Source: JBICHN01 sp043101845 (GTDB taxonomy: Bacteria > Planctomycetota > Phycisphaerae > Phycisphaerales > UBA5793). Taken from it: a stretch of DNA of 64,000 nucleotides. The translations under genes and the position numbers were made by a program. Below are positions 27,000-36,799 of this stretch, one piece after another. Position 1 is the first letter of the stretch. Each line of letters starts with the position of its first letter. The notes under the pieces were generated by a model. That model ran no database searches and had not been told where the DNA came from. It was given only the letters and a program-made list of their open reading frames with translations. The stretch is from NCBI GenBank assembly GCA_043101845.1, contig JBICHN010000011.1, positions 2,146,939 to 2,210,938 of the forward strand, written 5' to 3'.

Positions 27000-29936
27000 A
27001 GCGGACACATCTTCATCGAGCCCCAAGTCTCGCAGCGCCGCACGAGTCTCCTGTTCCCGCTGCCCGCGTTCTGCCTCGTCCACTGGAATCTCAAAGCTCA
27101 CTCTGAGCCGCAAGCCGTTCTTGGATGCGAATCGGCTTAACACCTTCGTGTAGAAGTTCATCCACTTCTGCGGCGGCACGGCGCCGGACCATTGGAGACT
27201 CTTCGGTCCGCCAGGCTCGGGCGCCGGTTCTGGCTCCGGCGCCTTCTCCGTGAGAACTCTCACTTGGGTTGTCGCCTCGACGCCGTCGGCCCGCGCCTTG
27301 ACGAGGAAGGCGCCGGCCTCCTCCCCGGCGTTGAAAGCCCCGGACTCGTCGATCGTCCCGCCAGTAGCTACCCATTCGATCGAGGCGGCCTGAAACTCGT
27401 GACCATACTGATCCGTCGCCCGAACTTCGAACGTCGCATGTTCGCCCACGAGCACGCGGACCGATTCCGGGATGATGCGCAGGCTGGCGAGCCGCGGTGG
27501 TTCAAGCAGACGTTGCGCGGTCTCGGCCGGGACGATGAACATGTCGTCGGAGATCTCCACCTGATCCTCAGGCAACGTCTCCCCAAACTTCAGCAGTTCA
27601 AGGCCTGCTCCGGGCTTCTCGCGGGCGTAGCCCACCAGACCCTGCGTGACTGCATCCGCGACCGTTCGGCGGATCGAGTCGCCGTGCTCGAGTCGCGGAA
27701 GTGTTGGCGTGGAGTAGAACGCGTTTCGCACGCCTCGCGTCGACCAATGCTCAAGCGCCGGGGGCCAATACTTAACGAGCTTGTTCGGCCCAACGCAGTC
27801 CGTAATCTCATCGTCCTTGCGCAGCTCATTGATGATGAGCTCGACGAACGAATTCGCCATGCTCGAGGTGATCTGACCCAGATCGTTCACCTTGAGGTCG
27901 TTATTCTTGTCGAGTAACGCGACGCGTCGGTAACTGCGCCAGATCGACTCCTTCATATCTGACCTCGCCCGCTTGAGGCTCTGGATCAGTTGTCGCTTCT
28001 GCGTCTCATCGAGCCGGGTCACGGTTTCGGTGTCGTCTTCGATCTCCTCCCATGCGATGAGATCGCGCACCGCCGTCTTGATGACTTCGTCAGACTCCGC
28101 CGCCACGAAGATGATCGCCGACTTCATCGTCCGGCCCGAGGCGCCGCACTCACGAATGATCTGCTCCATCCACTGGCGTGTTTCCGACTCGTCCGCCCCA
28201 CGCTCCGGCTCGAGCACCACCAGCGCCAGTTCGGCCCGGTCAGGAACGCTCTTTGTCTGCTCCGGGAAATGCCGGATCTCAAGGTCCAGCTTGCGATTCC
28301 CGTTCTTCGGCTTCTGAAACGCCGACATGATCTCCTTCCGCACACGATCCTTGATCGCGGTTGGAGATACCGTCGCGCGTCGATCGGTCAGAATCTTGTT
28401 GAGGTTCGGACTCAGGCTGAACTTGTAGTAGCTGCCCTCTTGGGATAGGTAGTAGCACGACCGCACGAGGTCCTCGAGGACCGTGTCTACGTTCGGAAGC
28501 AGGAGATCCGGCGACCCGACGGCCATCTTGATCTCGGGCGTTGACGCCCGGTGCTTCGTTTGGCCGCCGTTGGATTCGAAAAGAATTGACGTCGCCACCT
28601 TTTGGTTGAGGCGGTAGCTCTTGATCTCCGGCGACCCCTCCTTGTCGAGTCGCTGCGACCAGGCGTTGCTCTTGCCCGCGATATCCGTCGTCACCGGGCC
28701 CTCCAGTTCGTTGCTGCCGAGTTGCTCGAACATGGCCGCACGAAACTGGGGATCTTCGATTGGCGCCGACCCGAGTGTGATGAGATGATCGCCCTTGCTG
28801 CCCGCGCGCTGGTGCTCTTTCTGATACGCCCACGACACCCAGAGGGCGAGGAGGCGCAGAATGCCGCGAGTCCGCTGGAACCGCGGTAGCGACTGCCATT
28901 TCCGTTCGAAGACCGACAGGACCGACGGGTGGAACGGATAACACGCCTCGAATGTCGCGCGAGCGCTCGCGGCGTCGACGCCCGCGAGTTCAGCCGCATG
29001 ATCGACGGCCCAATCCGCGTACTCGGTCGCCGCCTTCCGTCCGTCCTCCGGCAGGCCGCCCCACTCGAACAATCGCCGACGAATAATCTCAGCGCTTTCG
29101 GTCTCCGCCGACATCATGATCGCCTTCCCGAGCCGATCAAGCAGCTTCTTGATCGACTCGTGGTCGCGCTGGTCCTCTGGATTCATTTCGAGTTCCGAAG
29201 CGGGGATGGATACCGCGACGACCAGATTGTCACGTGCCCGCGCCTCTTCGCAAAGATTTTGGAGAAAGTTGAACAGCTCATCGCGCATACCCGACTTGCG
29301 ACCGCGACTGATGTAGTTGAGCAACTCGTCCATGAGAATCAGCGCCGGGCCGTCCGGCAGCATGTCTCGGATGACGTCACCGCCGGGCGCGACACTCCTA
29401 TCGTCGTGCTCCGCCACCGCGGCAAATCCCTCCACACCTCGGAGCTGCCAGGCGATGTCCCCCCATGGCGTCTTCCGAGTCGGCTCACCCGTGACCCCGC
29501 GGCCCTTCAATACATCAAACTCCGTGCCGACGAACACCGCGACATCGGCCTTCGGGACCGTCGAGATCTGCGCCTTTCGAAGAATCGAATCGACGCCCTT
29601 CCACGCCTTTGCCGCATCGCCACCGTTGGCGAGGTGGTAGAGCGCCGTGAGCGAGTGCGTCTTCCCGCCGCCGAACTGCGTGGCCATGTTGAAGACGGCT
29701 GAAGTCTCGACCTTGATGCCCGACAGACGTCGCACGACCTGCGATGAAAGCTCCAGGAGCGACTTCGTCATGAAGGTTCGGTCGAAGAACCGGGCCGGCT
29801 TGATGTAGTCGTCGTGCGCTCGACCCGCCTGGACATGCTCGAGATGTACAGCGAACTCCGAAGCGTCGAGCGGTCTGTTGTCGCGAAGATCCTCGCGCGG
29901 TGTAACGACATGATACCAAGGCTTCAACTTCGCCAT
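26994..29936 (-). CDS. DUF499-family AAA+ ATPase (defence operon)
   Basis: The 980-residue predicted ATPase has a Walker A-like QFGGGKTHS at about 87-95 and Walker B LILMDELLNY at about 203-212. Both are as in the DUF499/COG1483 family found in bacterial and archaeal defence islands with DUF1156 methylases and SNF2 helicases. The C-terminal part holds a bacterial Ig-like domain (about 825-905: RIIPESVRVLVGEHATFEV...), followed by a Pro/Glu linker and a final alpha/beta segment. It is last in the operon, 35 nt after the 203-aa gene, with its own GAGG. Role inferred: energy-using component of an anti-phage restriction system. Confidence 0.85.
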   Translation of the reverse strand: MAKLKPWYHVVTPREDLRDNRPLDASEFAVHLEHVQAGRAHDDYIKPARFFDRTFMTKSLLELSSQVVRRLSGIKVETSAVFNMATQFGGGKTHSLTALYHLANGGDAAKAWKGVDSILRKAQISTVPKADVAVFVGTEFDVLKGRGVTGEPTRKTPWGDIAWQLRGVEGFAAVAEHDDRSVAPGGDVIRDMLPDGPALILMDELLNYISRGRKSGMRDELFNFLQNLCEEARARDNLVVAVSIPASELEMNPEDQRDHESIKKLLDRLGKAIMMSAETESAEIIRRRLFEWGGLPEDGRKAATEYADWAVDHAAELAGVDAASARATFEACYPFHPSVLSVFERKWQSLPRFQRTRGILRLLALWVSWAYQKEHQRAGSKGDHLITLGSAPIEDPQFRAAMFEQLGSNELEGPVTTDIAGKSNAWSQRLDKEGSPEIKSYRLNQKVATSILFESNGGQTKHRASTPEIKMAVGSPDLLLPNVDTVLEDLVRSCYYLSQEGSYYKFSLSPNLNKILTDRRATVSPTAIKDRVRKEIMSAFQKPKNGNRKLDLEIRHFPEQTKSVPDRAELALVVLEPERGADESETRQWMEQIIRECGASGRTMKSAIIFVAAESDEVIKTAVRDLIAWEEIEDDTETVTRLDETQKRQLIQSLKRARSDMKESIWRSYRRVALLDKNNDLKVNDLGQITSSMANSFVELIINELRKDDEITDCVGPNKLVKYWPPALEHWSTRGVRNAFYSTPTLPRLEHGDSIRRTVADAVTQGLVGYAREKPGAGLELLKFGETLPEDQVEISDDMFIVPAETAQRLLEPPRLASLRIIPESVRVLVGEHATFEVRATDQYGHEFQAASIEWVATGGTIDESGAFNAGEEAGAFLVKARADGVEATTQVRVLTEKAPEPEPAPEPGGPKSLQWSGAVPPQKWMNFYTKVLSRFASKNGLRLRVSFEIPVDEAERGQREQETRAALRDLGLDEDVSAL

Positions 29937-29971
29937 GTGCTTGCCCTCACTGCCTGCTCACGAACCAAATC

Positions 29972-30583
29972 TCACGCGCTCCAACCCGAGTATCGCTCGA
30001 AGGCGGCGATGTTCGGGTTCAGTCGCCACACCTTGAAGTAGCCGTACGGAAAGGTCTCGCCGTCGCCCCGGCTCCCGGTGATCAGGAGCGTTCGATCATC
30101 GAGTGTTTTCCGTCGCTCGATCGGATAGGAATCGAGCACCTCGTCCGTCAGGGAAAGAATGAGTTGACCGACCTGCTCCCATGTATTGCGATAAGCGAAC
30201 ACCGCGCGTAGGTCGGCGCGGACGCAATTGACCTTCCAGAGCGAATAGGCGGCTCGCTCTCCCTGATTCTCGAGTTCGAACGCCGCTACCGGAAACGGCC
30301 ATCGTGCACCATTTTCCTGAAACGCCATGACATCAATCGTCAGGTATTCCTGTCTCGATTCCGGCAACGCGCCACACGGATGCCCTTTTCCAGCGGCGTT
30401 CCATCCGAACTCCTCGCATGTTCCGACGACAACCGTCGTCAACGAGGAGGTCCACGCTCGCAAGTCGCCGGCGAGGGCAGCGTCGCGGAGTGGAGTGGAA
30501 GCCGAGTCTTGTGCAAGGTAGGCATGAAATACACGGAGCCAGTCATCCACAATGGTCGATGGCGCCGGCGCCCCACCACTCAC
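29972..30583 (-). CDS. Unknown 203-aa protein of the defence operon
   Basis: The start codon overlaps the stop of the PLD gene (ATGA), so translation is coupled. No family was recognised. The middle contains DVMAFQE...FPVAAFELEN and then LWKVNCVRADLRAVFAYR, an arrangement of acidic residues on a strand and a later Lys that recalls PD-(D/E)xK-type nuclease folds. This is a weak, by-eye resemblance. The strict coupling argues it is a structural part of the system and not a passenger. Confidence 0.7.
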   Translation of the reverse strand: MSGGAPAPSTIVDDWLRVFHAYLAQDSASTPLRDAALAGDLRAWTSSLTTVVVGTCEEFGWNAAGKGHPCGALPESRQEYLTIDVMAFQENGARWPFPVAAFELENQGERAAYSLWKVNCVRADLRAVFAYRNTWEQVGQLILSLTDEVLDSYPIERRKTLDDRTLLITGSRGDGETFPYGYFKVWRLNPNIAAFERYSGWSA

Positions 30584-31911
30584 GACTCGCCCCGATCTCG
30601 CGTCATCACATACTTCGAGAGGTAGAAGAACGCGTCCAATGGCTTCTTCGGTTGGCGGACTGTGTACTCCGGCTGATCGAACAATCCGATGTCATACGGC
30701 GGGAATTCCTCTGCGAAGTCTGGCATCGTCGTGTCGGGGCCGGAGAGTCGAACCTGTCCCCTCATTCCGTGGAGTCGACGGTAAATGAGAAGGCCATCTC
30801 GCACCGACTCATCCGTGAACGAATGGATCAGTTCTCTACTGACTGGGTGGAGCGCCTCACCTGACTCGTCGGCGTCCATCTCGACCTGATACATCGGCCT
30901 CGAGCTCGTGGAATAGATTTCGCTGCCCGGCTCCATTTCGCCGACGAGTCGAACGACCACCTGGGTACTTGGATTTGAAGTCGAGGTCCCGACATTCTGA
31001 AATCGCGGGGGTGTCACCTCGTTGGGTAAATCGATCTCGTAATCCGCCCGCGAGAAAACACCCGCGGTGCCTCGCTTCGTCGGGTGCATTTCGGTGCGCA
31101 CGACCGCCGTCACCGCTCCCTCCCAGAGACGAGCCGATTCGACCTCAGGCCCATTCTCACTTGTGAGGGAACCGACGGGGTGCAGAAAGAGTCGGACTGA
31201 ACGATCGATGCGAAAGAAACCGTCGTAGTCCGTCGGCGTGACGAGCAGATAGGCCGTGAAGGGGGTTGAAATCGGCGTCACCAATGCCTCGGCGTGAATG
31301 ACGAGTAAGCTCTTCTTCGTGATCTCCTCAGGCTTTGGCAGCTTCCTTTTCTGAATCTCGACATAGCGCGACATGCTCCCCGGATCGAACGGCTCCGCGG
31401 TGGTTCGACATGCCTCCAGATGAGCTCGCGCATCTTCGATCACGGGCGCATCCGACTCGGCCGTCAAATCAATGCTCGCCTCGAAGTTGCCGCCTCCCAG
31501 CGCCATCGCCGTCAGGTTGTGACTTCCGACCCATAGGCGACAGGTTGAGTCGGACTCGGCGAGAAAAGTCTTCGTGTGCATCAAGGCGCGGCCGACCCTG
31601 GGCTCCTCAGGTGTGCGGCCGCCAAGATGGATGTACACTCGACCTGGCGCGGCGTGGTGCAGCCTCGCGAGCGCCATGAGATCCGTCGGCGGATCGACGC
31701 TCGCGATGAAGTAGCATCCCGAACGGTTGAGCATCGTTGCTTCTTGCCTCAAGAGCTCTTCACCCGCTTGAGTCATGTAGCACACCGCTCCGCGTAGCGA
31801 AGTCGTGGCGCCCTTGAGCAACGCCCGGATGCCCGGCCTCACCTCCGCCCGACCGTCGCGATGGTGAAAGCGGATCGAACGGATGCCAGTGCTGGAAGTG
31901 GTCGAGGTCAC
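30580..31911 (-). CDS. Phospholipase D-like (HKD) protein, defence operon
   Basis: The 443-residue protein has one HKD-type motif: H112 and K114 in MHTKTF, followed by GSHNLTAM (Ser/Asn of the motif) at about 129-136. Single-HKD proteins of this sort usually act as dimeric nucleases in restriction systems. The C-terminal 250 residues are beta-rich and were not recognised. It overlaps the methylase stop by ATGA upstream and the 203-aa gene downstream, so it lies in the middle of the coupled block. Confidence 0.85.
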   Translation of the reverse strand: MTSTTSSTGIRSIRFHHRDGRAEVRPGIRALLKGATTSLRGAVCYMTQAGEELLRQEATMLNRSGCYFIASVDPPTDLMALARLHHAAPGRVYIHLGGRTPEEPRVGRALMHTKTFLAESDSTCRLWVGSHNLTAMALGGGNFEASIDLTAESDAPVIEDARAHLEACRTTAEPFDPGSMSRYVEIQKRKLPKPEEITKKSLLVIHAEALVTPISTPFTAYLLVTPTDYDGFFRIDRSVRLFLHPVGSLTSENGPEVESARLWEGAVTAVVRTEMHPTKRGTAGVFSRADYEIDLPNEVTPPRFQNVGTSTSNPSTQVVVRLVGEMEPGSEIYSTSSRPMYQVEMDADESGEALHPVSRELIHSFTDESVRDGLLIYRRLHGMRGQVRLSGPDTTMPDFAEEFPPYDIGLFDQPEYTVRQPKKPLDAFFYLSKYVMTRDRGES

Positions 31912-34900
31912 AGCCCAAGCCCCTTCTTCCTCGCGAGGACGCCGTCCACCCAGCGCTTCTCGTCGGTTCCGGGCGGGTAGAGGGCGGAAAGCGACTGGGC
32001 GAGCTTCCAGAAGCGGGCGTCAGTCCCGGCGCCATCCTCGACGAGGAATCGCCTGAGCGCTTCGCCTCGGCTCCCGGCGAACAGGATCATTGATTGGTGA
32101 ACCCGGTCGAGCACGGTCTCGCCCATTGGAATGGCGCCGATCGAGAAGCCCGACCCGCCGGTCTGCTCCTGCTCGACCTCGTCCAGCGCCTCGTACAGTC
32201 CGAGCTGCTTCGGCTTCTTCTTCCGTCGTCGGCCGCCGGCCGCTTCGTCGGCGTCCGAGTCCTTTCCGAACAGGTGGCGCATCCGCTCGGCCACGCTCAG
32301 AAGGCGGGCCTTGTCGCCCTTGACCTCGACGACGCTTGGCATCTTTTCCAGATGGGCGCCAAGGCCCTGCGCGATCTTTCGCGCCGCGTCGAACTCCAGG
32401 ACGAAGCCGCTCGTCTTCGACTTCTTACCGCCGCTCCGGCTCGCCCTCGCCTCGTCTTCGTCGTCCTCCTCGGCGTTCCCCTCCTCGACCGCGGCCGCAG
32501 CGCCCTTCTGCGACGCGGCCTGCACTCCGGCGCCCGCGCCGAGCGTCCAGAGCCACATCGCCGTCAGCCGACCGTCCGGTTCGAGCCCGGCGGCGTCGGC
32601 GTCTTTGAAGATCATCGAGAGCGCCTCGTTCGACACCGCGGCCCAGACCTGCTCCAGATATTCGCGGAGCGTCACCGCCTCGCCGCTCGCCTTTTCGACG
32701 CGGCTGTACCGGCTGAAGATCTCCAGTGCTGGGCCGAGGCACGCGAAGATCGCGTCGGCGCCGACAACGCCTTCACCGGCAAGCCGAGGCATCCAGTCGT
32801 GGATACGTCCAGGGAGTTCATCAATCACGTCGCGCCAATCTCCGACTCCTGCATTTCGTGACCGGCGACGACAAACCAGATGGACCGATGACGCAAGTGC
32901 CGCAGAGTCATGAGCGCGAGTGCGACTGGCCATCTCGGTATCGATGGGCCAAGAGGCCGAGATGGCCCAACCAGCCGACAAAACAGAATCAAGTTGGGCC
33001 TCCCATCCAGATGTTGATTTGTGGGCGAAGACCACGACTGACAGACCTCCCGGAACCGTCACTCGTCGTGCTTCGTTCATGCAATCGGTCATGGTGGAGT
33101 TGAAGAACTCGTGATTTTTCCCGCAGCCACGATCGACGATACATTCCCGCGCCTTCGGCCCTAGCCCCTCCTCAAGAGCCATCCCAGATCCCACGCCGAT
33201 GGTGCGTTTAAGCCATACAACGAAGAAGTCAAGTAGGTTGCTATACGGAATGGCGTCGTAGTATGGAGGGTCAGTAATCAACAGATCGAATGACTCATCG
33301 GGAAGCGGCAGTGCCGCAGCGTCCGATTGAAGTACTACTCCCTCCCGGTATGCAGCTGATGTCAGGTTCTCTAGGATGTGCTTTGCACGAGAGAGGGCGG
33401 ACTCCGGTGATCCACCAGCTGCGGCGATTGGATTGACCTCACCGAAATCTAGGATGATCGGGACGGCCCACCTTGAGAACGAGTTGACCGTGTTTGGAGT
33501 ATTCAGCTGCCATCGACATTGCGCCGAGTTCAGATCAGCAAGACGATCGATCATAGCAGCGCCACACATCCGCATTGCTCTCAGTCGCTTGGAATCCCAA
33601 CCCTCTCGCTCCTTTGCCTCAAGATGTGAATTGTGTGCATCGCAGGCGCAGAGCAGGGCCGCTAGTTGCCTGTCTGTGAATAGATCAGACCATCTCTGCA
33701 TGCCATAATTCTGGACGCTGAACCCTATCGCTCCAGCAGGCGGAAGGGCTTCATCAGGCGGCTCCCATTGATTCTCCTCAAGGATGGTGGTTGCGTGTCG
33801 AGCCGCACTTACATCCGTATCGGTTGCAGGGCGGAAGCGTCTGTTACCGCCGGAGGCATCATCTATCACTACGCAATAGAGGCGAGCGTCCTTTGTACCG
33901 CCCCTTCGTCGTGCGAGTTGAGCACGCACTCTCGCTGCCGGCATGGTGTACCCGGTGACCGGGCAAGTCGCGGTGGATCGTTGAGTAGTCCCCGGCTCGA
34001 TACGATCTGTTCTTCCGATGCGGACGACCTCAATTTGCGGCCTTCGCACCGTCGTCAAACGGCCGTCCTCGTCGAGCACCTCGTTCACAGTTGTCTTTAT
34101 TGCTCCCCTCGCATCACGTGACCACCGAAGAATCCAATCACCTCCTCGTCGATTGCGAGTCAGCCGCATCGTCTTAATGAGAGGGATCTCAATTGGCTCT
34201 CCATCTCCGGGCGCCTCAGAAACGACCGTTCTCGCCCACAGGTATGCGACCGGCTTACTGCCATCTGGGTCCGTCGGGTAGAGGGCTGAGAGGCGCTGCC
34301 GCATCGCCGTAACGAGCGAGCGCGTCCATGACTCAAGGTCAGGGACAATCTGGGGACCGCACCCCGGAATCGCCTCTAAGAGAATGCTGTTCAGAACTGA
34401 TGCGACGGGATTGAGATCACTGGCAACCGCCGATGCATCGACGCGCGTCGCCTCCAGCGGTATCGCACCTCCGCCGGCAAACGGATCGATGACCATCGGG
34501 CGCGATCCATCCTCGCCGCCCAAGGCCTCGTGCGCGGCCAGCACAAGCGCCCGACTGGTCCCGAGGTAGTCGACATCGGTCGAGTTGTCCCAGTTCGCGA
34601 AATCGGCGATGAAGTCGAGCAGGACGGCGCGGAGGACCTCCGGCTCGTGCAGCAGCGCCTGCTTCTCGCGGATCTTCATGAGGCGATCGATCGTCTCGGC
34701 GCTCGGGTGCTTCTCCTTCTTCAACCCGATCCGCGCCCAGCGCGTCATCTCCGCCCGCGCCTCATTGAGAAACCGCTGTGGCCGAATGACAACGCCCTCC
34801 CCGGCCTTCAGCTTCTCTTTCTGTGGCGCCCGTATCTCCGGCCCCATCGGCCCCGTCTGACCGCCCTCCTCGGCTTGGCGGAGCCAAACGGTGAGATCGA

Positions 34901-35078
34901 CCGGGTCGGGCCAGAGCGACGCGAGCATTACCGCGCGACAGGCAGCGAGTGGTCGCGCCGCAGGATAAATATGAAGTCTGGGCACATGGGCGACTCGACT
35001 ATCCTTCTCAGCTCGTGCATGTCCTGAGATGCGGGCAATGGGGAGATCGACCTCAATGAGGCGCTTGGGGTAGTTCAT
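31908..35078 (-). CDS. DUF1156-family adenine-specific DNA methylase (defence operon)
   Basis: A 1,056-residue SAM-dependent DNA methyltransferase of the COG1743/DUF1156 type. The N-terminus PKRLIEVDLPI is the DUF1156 start. SAM motif I DPFAGGG lies at about 198-204 and catalytic DPPYYD at about 604-609, with a long insert between them. A Lys/Glu-rich linker (about 860-900) precedes a helical C-terminus. The start at 35078 overlaps the DUF262 stop (ATGA). The middle (about 33.0-34.5 kb) is visibly lower in GC than both ends, suggesting recombination inside the gene. Role inferred: modifies host DNA so that the system spares it. Confidence 0.9.
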   Translation of the reverse strand: MNYPKRLIEVDLPIARISGHARAEKDSRVAHVPRLHIYPAARPLAACRAVMLASLWPDPVDLTVWLRQAEEGGQTGPMGPEIRAPQKEKLKAGEGVVIRPQRFLNEARAEMTRWARIGLKKEKHPSAETIDRLMKIREKQALLHEPEVLRAVLLDFIADFANWDNSTDVDYLGTSRALVLAAHEALGGEDGSRPMVIDPFAGGGAIPLEATRVDASAVASDLNPVASVLNSILLEAIPGCGPQIVPDLESWTRSLVTAMRQRLSALYPTDPDGSKPVAYLWARTVVSEAPGDGEPIEIPLIKTMRLTRNRRGGDWILRWSRDARGAIKTTVNEVLDEDGRLTTVRRPQIEVVRIGRTDRIEPGTTQRSTATCPVTGYTMPAARVRAQLARRRGGTKDARLYCVVIDDASGGNRRFRPATDTDVSAARHATTILEENQWEPPDEALPPAGAIGFSVQNYGMQRWSDLFTDRQLAALLCACDAHNSHLEAKEREGWDSKRLRAMRMCGAAMIDRLADLNSAQCRWQLNTPNTVNSFSRWAVPIILDFGEVNPIAAAGGSPESALSRAKHILENLTSAAYREGVVLQSDAAALPLPDESFDLLITDPPYYDAIPYSNLLDFFVVWLKRTIGVGSGMALEEGLGPKARECIVDRGCGKNHEFFNSTMTDCMNEARRVTVPGGLSVVVFAHKSTSGWEAQLDSVLSAGWAISASWPIDTEMASRTRAHDSAALASSVHLVCRRRSRNAGVGDWRDVIDELPGRIHDWMPRLAGEGVVGADAIFACLGPALEIFSRYSRVEKASGEAVTLREYLEQVWAAVSNEALSMIFKDADAAGLEPDGRLTAMWLWTLGAGAGVQAASQKGAAAAVEEGNAEEDDEDEARASRSGGKKSKTSGFVLEFDAARKIAQGLGAHLEKMPSVVEVKGDKARLLSVAERMRHLFGKDSDADEAAGGRRRKKKPKQLGLYEALDEVEQEQTGGSGFSIGAIPMGETVLDRVHQSMILFAGSRGEALRRFLVEDGAGTDARFWKLAQSLSALYPPGTDEKRWVDGVLARKKGLGL

Positions 35079-36799
35079 TTGGCAGCCGATATGGACAGGA
35101 GTTCGGGGTTGACGACGCACGCGACGATCTCTGTGATCTTCGCCGAGCGTTTGTCTCGGAAACCACGATATGTATCTATTTCGAAGGTCAACAGACTCGG
35201 ATCATCGGCATATTCGTTAACGAGGAGGTGCTTGCCGATCTTCACCCCTGCCCGTTTCAGACGACTGAAGTAGGAGTCCGGCAGTTCCGCCCGCTTCCGG
35301 ATGTTGTCGGTCGCGCCAACGAAACGGTAATTGCCCATCGCGTTGACCTCGGAAGTGGGCAATCCGAGTTGCGTCTTGAGTGCGTGCTGTGGATAGATGT
35401 GGTCGATGTGGGGTTCGTTTCCGTAGTAACGGACCTTGAACGGACTGATGCCGAAGACCTCGGTGTATACGAGATTGAGGATGATGTACCTGAGCCGCAT
35501 GTCGAGGGACTCGTCCTCGTGAGTTTCGACCTCCAGCCGCCTGGATTCCCTGAAGTAACGCTTCACTTCTTCCATGGGGAAGCCGTCGCTCTTCTTGCCG
35601 AGGCGCGTGTGCATGGCGTTGATGATGTTGTCGGTCTGGGCCCTGAACCAACCGAACAGCTGCGCCTTATAGTGAAATCCCTTCATCAGCAGACGGTCGG
35701 TCTCGTTGGGCTTCGGGTTATGGTACAGATAGTCGAAGAGTGGCACGAAGCTGTTGAATGTGCGCACCGACTTCGACGAGTAGAGCCTCAACTCGTGTTC
35801 GACGAAGTCTGCGAGTTGCTTGAAGGCGTCCTCAGCCCGACTCCACGAGTCCTCAATCTGGTCGAGCAACTCCTCGCCCGCCTTGCCCACGAATTTCTCC
35901 GCCGAAAGCTCGGCTCCCTTCCCATGCGCGACGACCAGGCACTTAAGGACGAGGCTCTTATCGAAGCCAAGTTGACTCCCGTTCAGCATCCGAGCGATTT
36001 CCTCAACTCGCTCCTCGATGTCGGCCCATTGCTCCTTCATCGCCGCAAACATGAGGTCGGCCGCGTCGAGTCGAGTGCCTCCAGAGTTGACGCGGACGAA
36101 AATGTCGAGCACCGTTCGGTACGGGAATTCATCTGCGACGCCGTCAAGTTCCTGTACCCAGAAGTGCTTGTCTTCTCGCAGGAGCGAACTCAACTGGGCG
36201 ATGTTCGCCCGAACCCGACGCTGCCTCAGCCTTCTGTCATCATCGTGATCGAAATCAAGCTCATCAAATCGATCATTGAGATCGTCGGCTATCGTCTCCG
36301 CGTTTTCTCGAGCATCCCGCTCCCGCAGGTCTCTGAGCCGATACCAGGTATCACCGGGTCGTTCAGCGGCGAATTCCAGTGGATGCCTGAGCCCATCGGC
36401 ATCGGCTTCGTTTCCTGCAGCAACGTCAGCCCAAGCCTCGAGCATCGGCGAATCTGAAGACTTTGCGATGGAGCCGCCGAACAGTGTGTAGAGCGTCTGA
36501 AGTCTCTGCTGCCCGTCGAGGACAAAAGTCTTCTCGACTCCTTCAACACTCATTCCCGGTTCATAATAGTCGCTGAGGTCGGCGTCCCAGACCACCTCGT
36601 CCATGAACCGGCGCGCCTTGATCCCGTCTTTCGTTCTCCAGAAAAGCAGCGTCTGAATCGGGTAGTTTCGCATCAGGCTGTCGAAGAGCCGCTTCATTTG
36701 ATCCTGCTCCCACACGAACGGACGCTGAATGTGAGGCAGGAAGAGCTTCGAGTTGATGTCCTCAATGATCCGAAAAAGCGATCGCGGCTTATAGCTCAC
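35075..36799 (-). CDS. DUF262/HNH (GmrSD-like) protein of the defence operon
   Basis: The 574-residue protein has an N-terminal DUF262 domain with the hallmark DGQQR at 95-99, preceded by QRPFVWEQDQ. The C-terminal part has HIDHIYPQ (about 464-471) followed by GNYRFVGATDNIRKR, a DUF1524-type HNH nuclease pattern. This is the single-chain layout of GmrSD-like enzymes, which in known cases cut modified phage DNA. A GTG start overlaps the helicase stop (GTGA). Here it is locked into a methylase/helicase operon and not free-standing. Confidence 0.88.
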   Translation of the reverse strand: MSYKPRSLFRIIEDINSKLFLPHIQRPFVWEQDQMKRLFDSLMRNYPIQTLLFWRTKDGIKARRFMDEVVWDADLSDYYEPGMSVEGVEKTFVLDGQQRLQTLYTLFGGSIAKSSDSPMLEAWADVAAGNEADADGLRHPLEFAAERPGDTWYRLRDLRERDARENAETIADDLNDRFDELDFDHDDDRRLRQRRVRANIAQLSSLLREDKHFWVQELDGVADEFPYRTVLDIFVRVNSGGTRLDAADLMFAAMKEQWADIEERVEEIARMLNGSQLGFDKSLVLKCLVVAHGKGAELSAEKFVGKAGEELLDQIEDSWSRAEDAFKQLADFVEHELRLYSSKSVRTFNSFVPLFDYLYHNPKPNETDRLLMKGFHYKAQLFGWFRAQTDNIINAMHTRLGKKSDGFPMEEVKRYFRESRRLEVETHEDESLDMRLRYIILNLVYTEVFGISPFKVRYYGNEPHIDHIYPQHALKTQLGLPTSEVNAMGNYRFVGATDNIRKRAELPDSYFSRLKRAGVKIGKHLLVNEYADDPSLLTFEIDTYRGFRDKRSAKITEIVACVVNPELLSISAAK

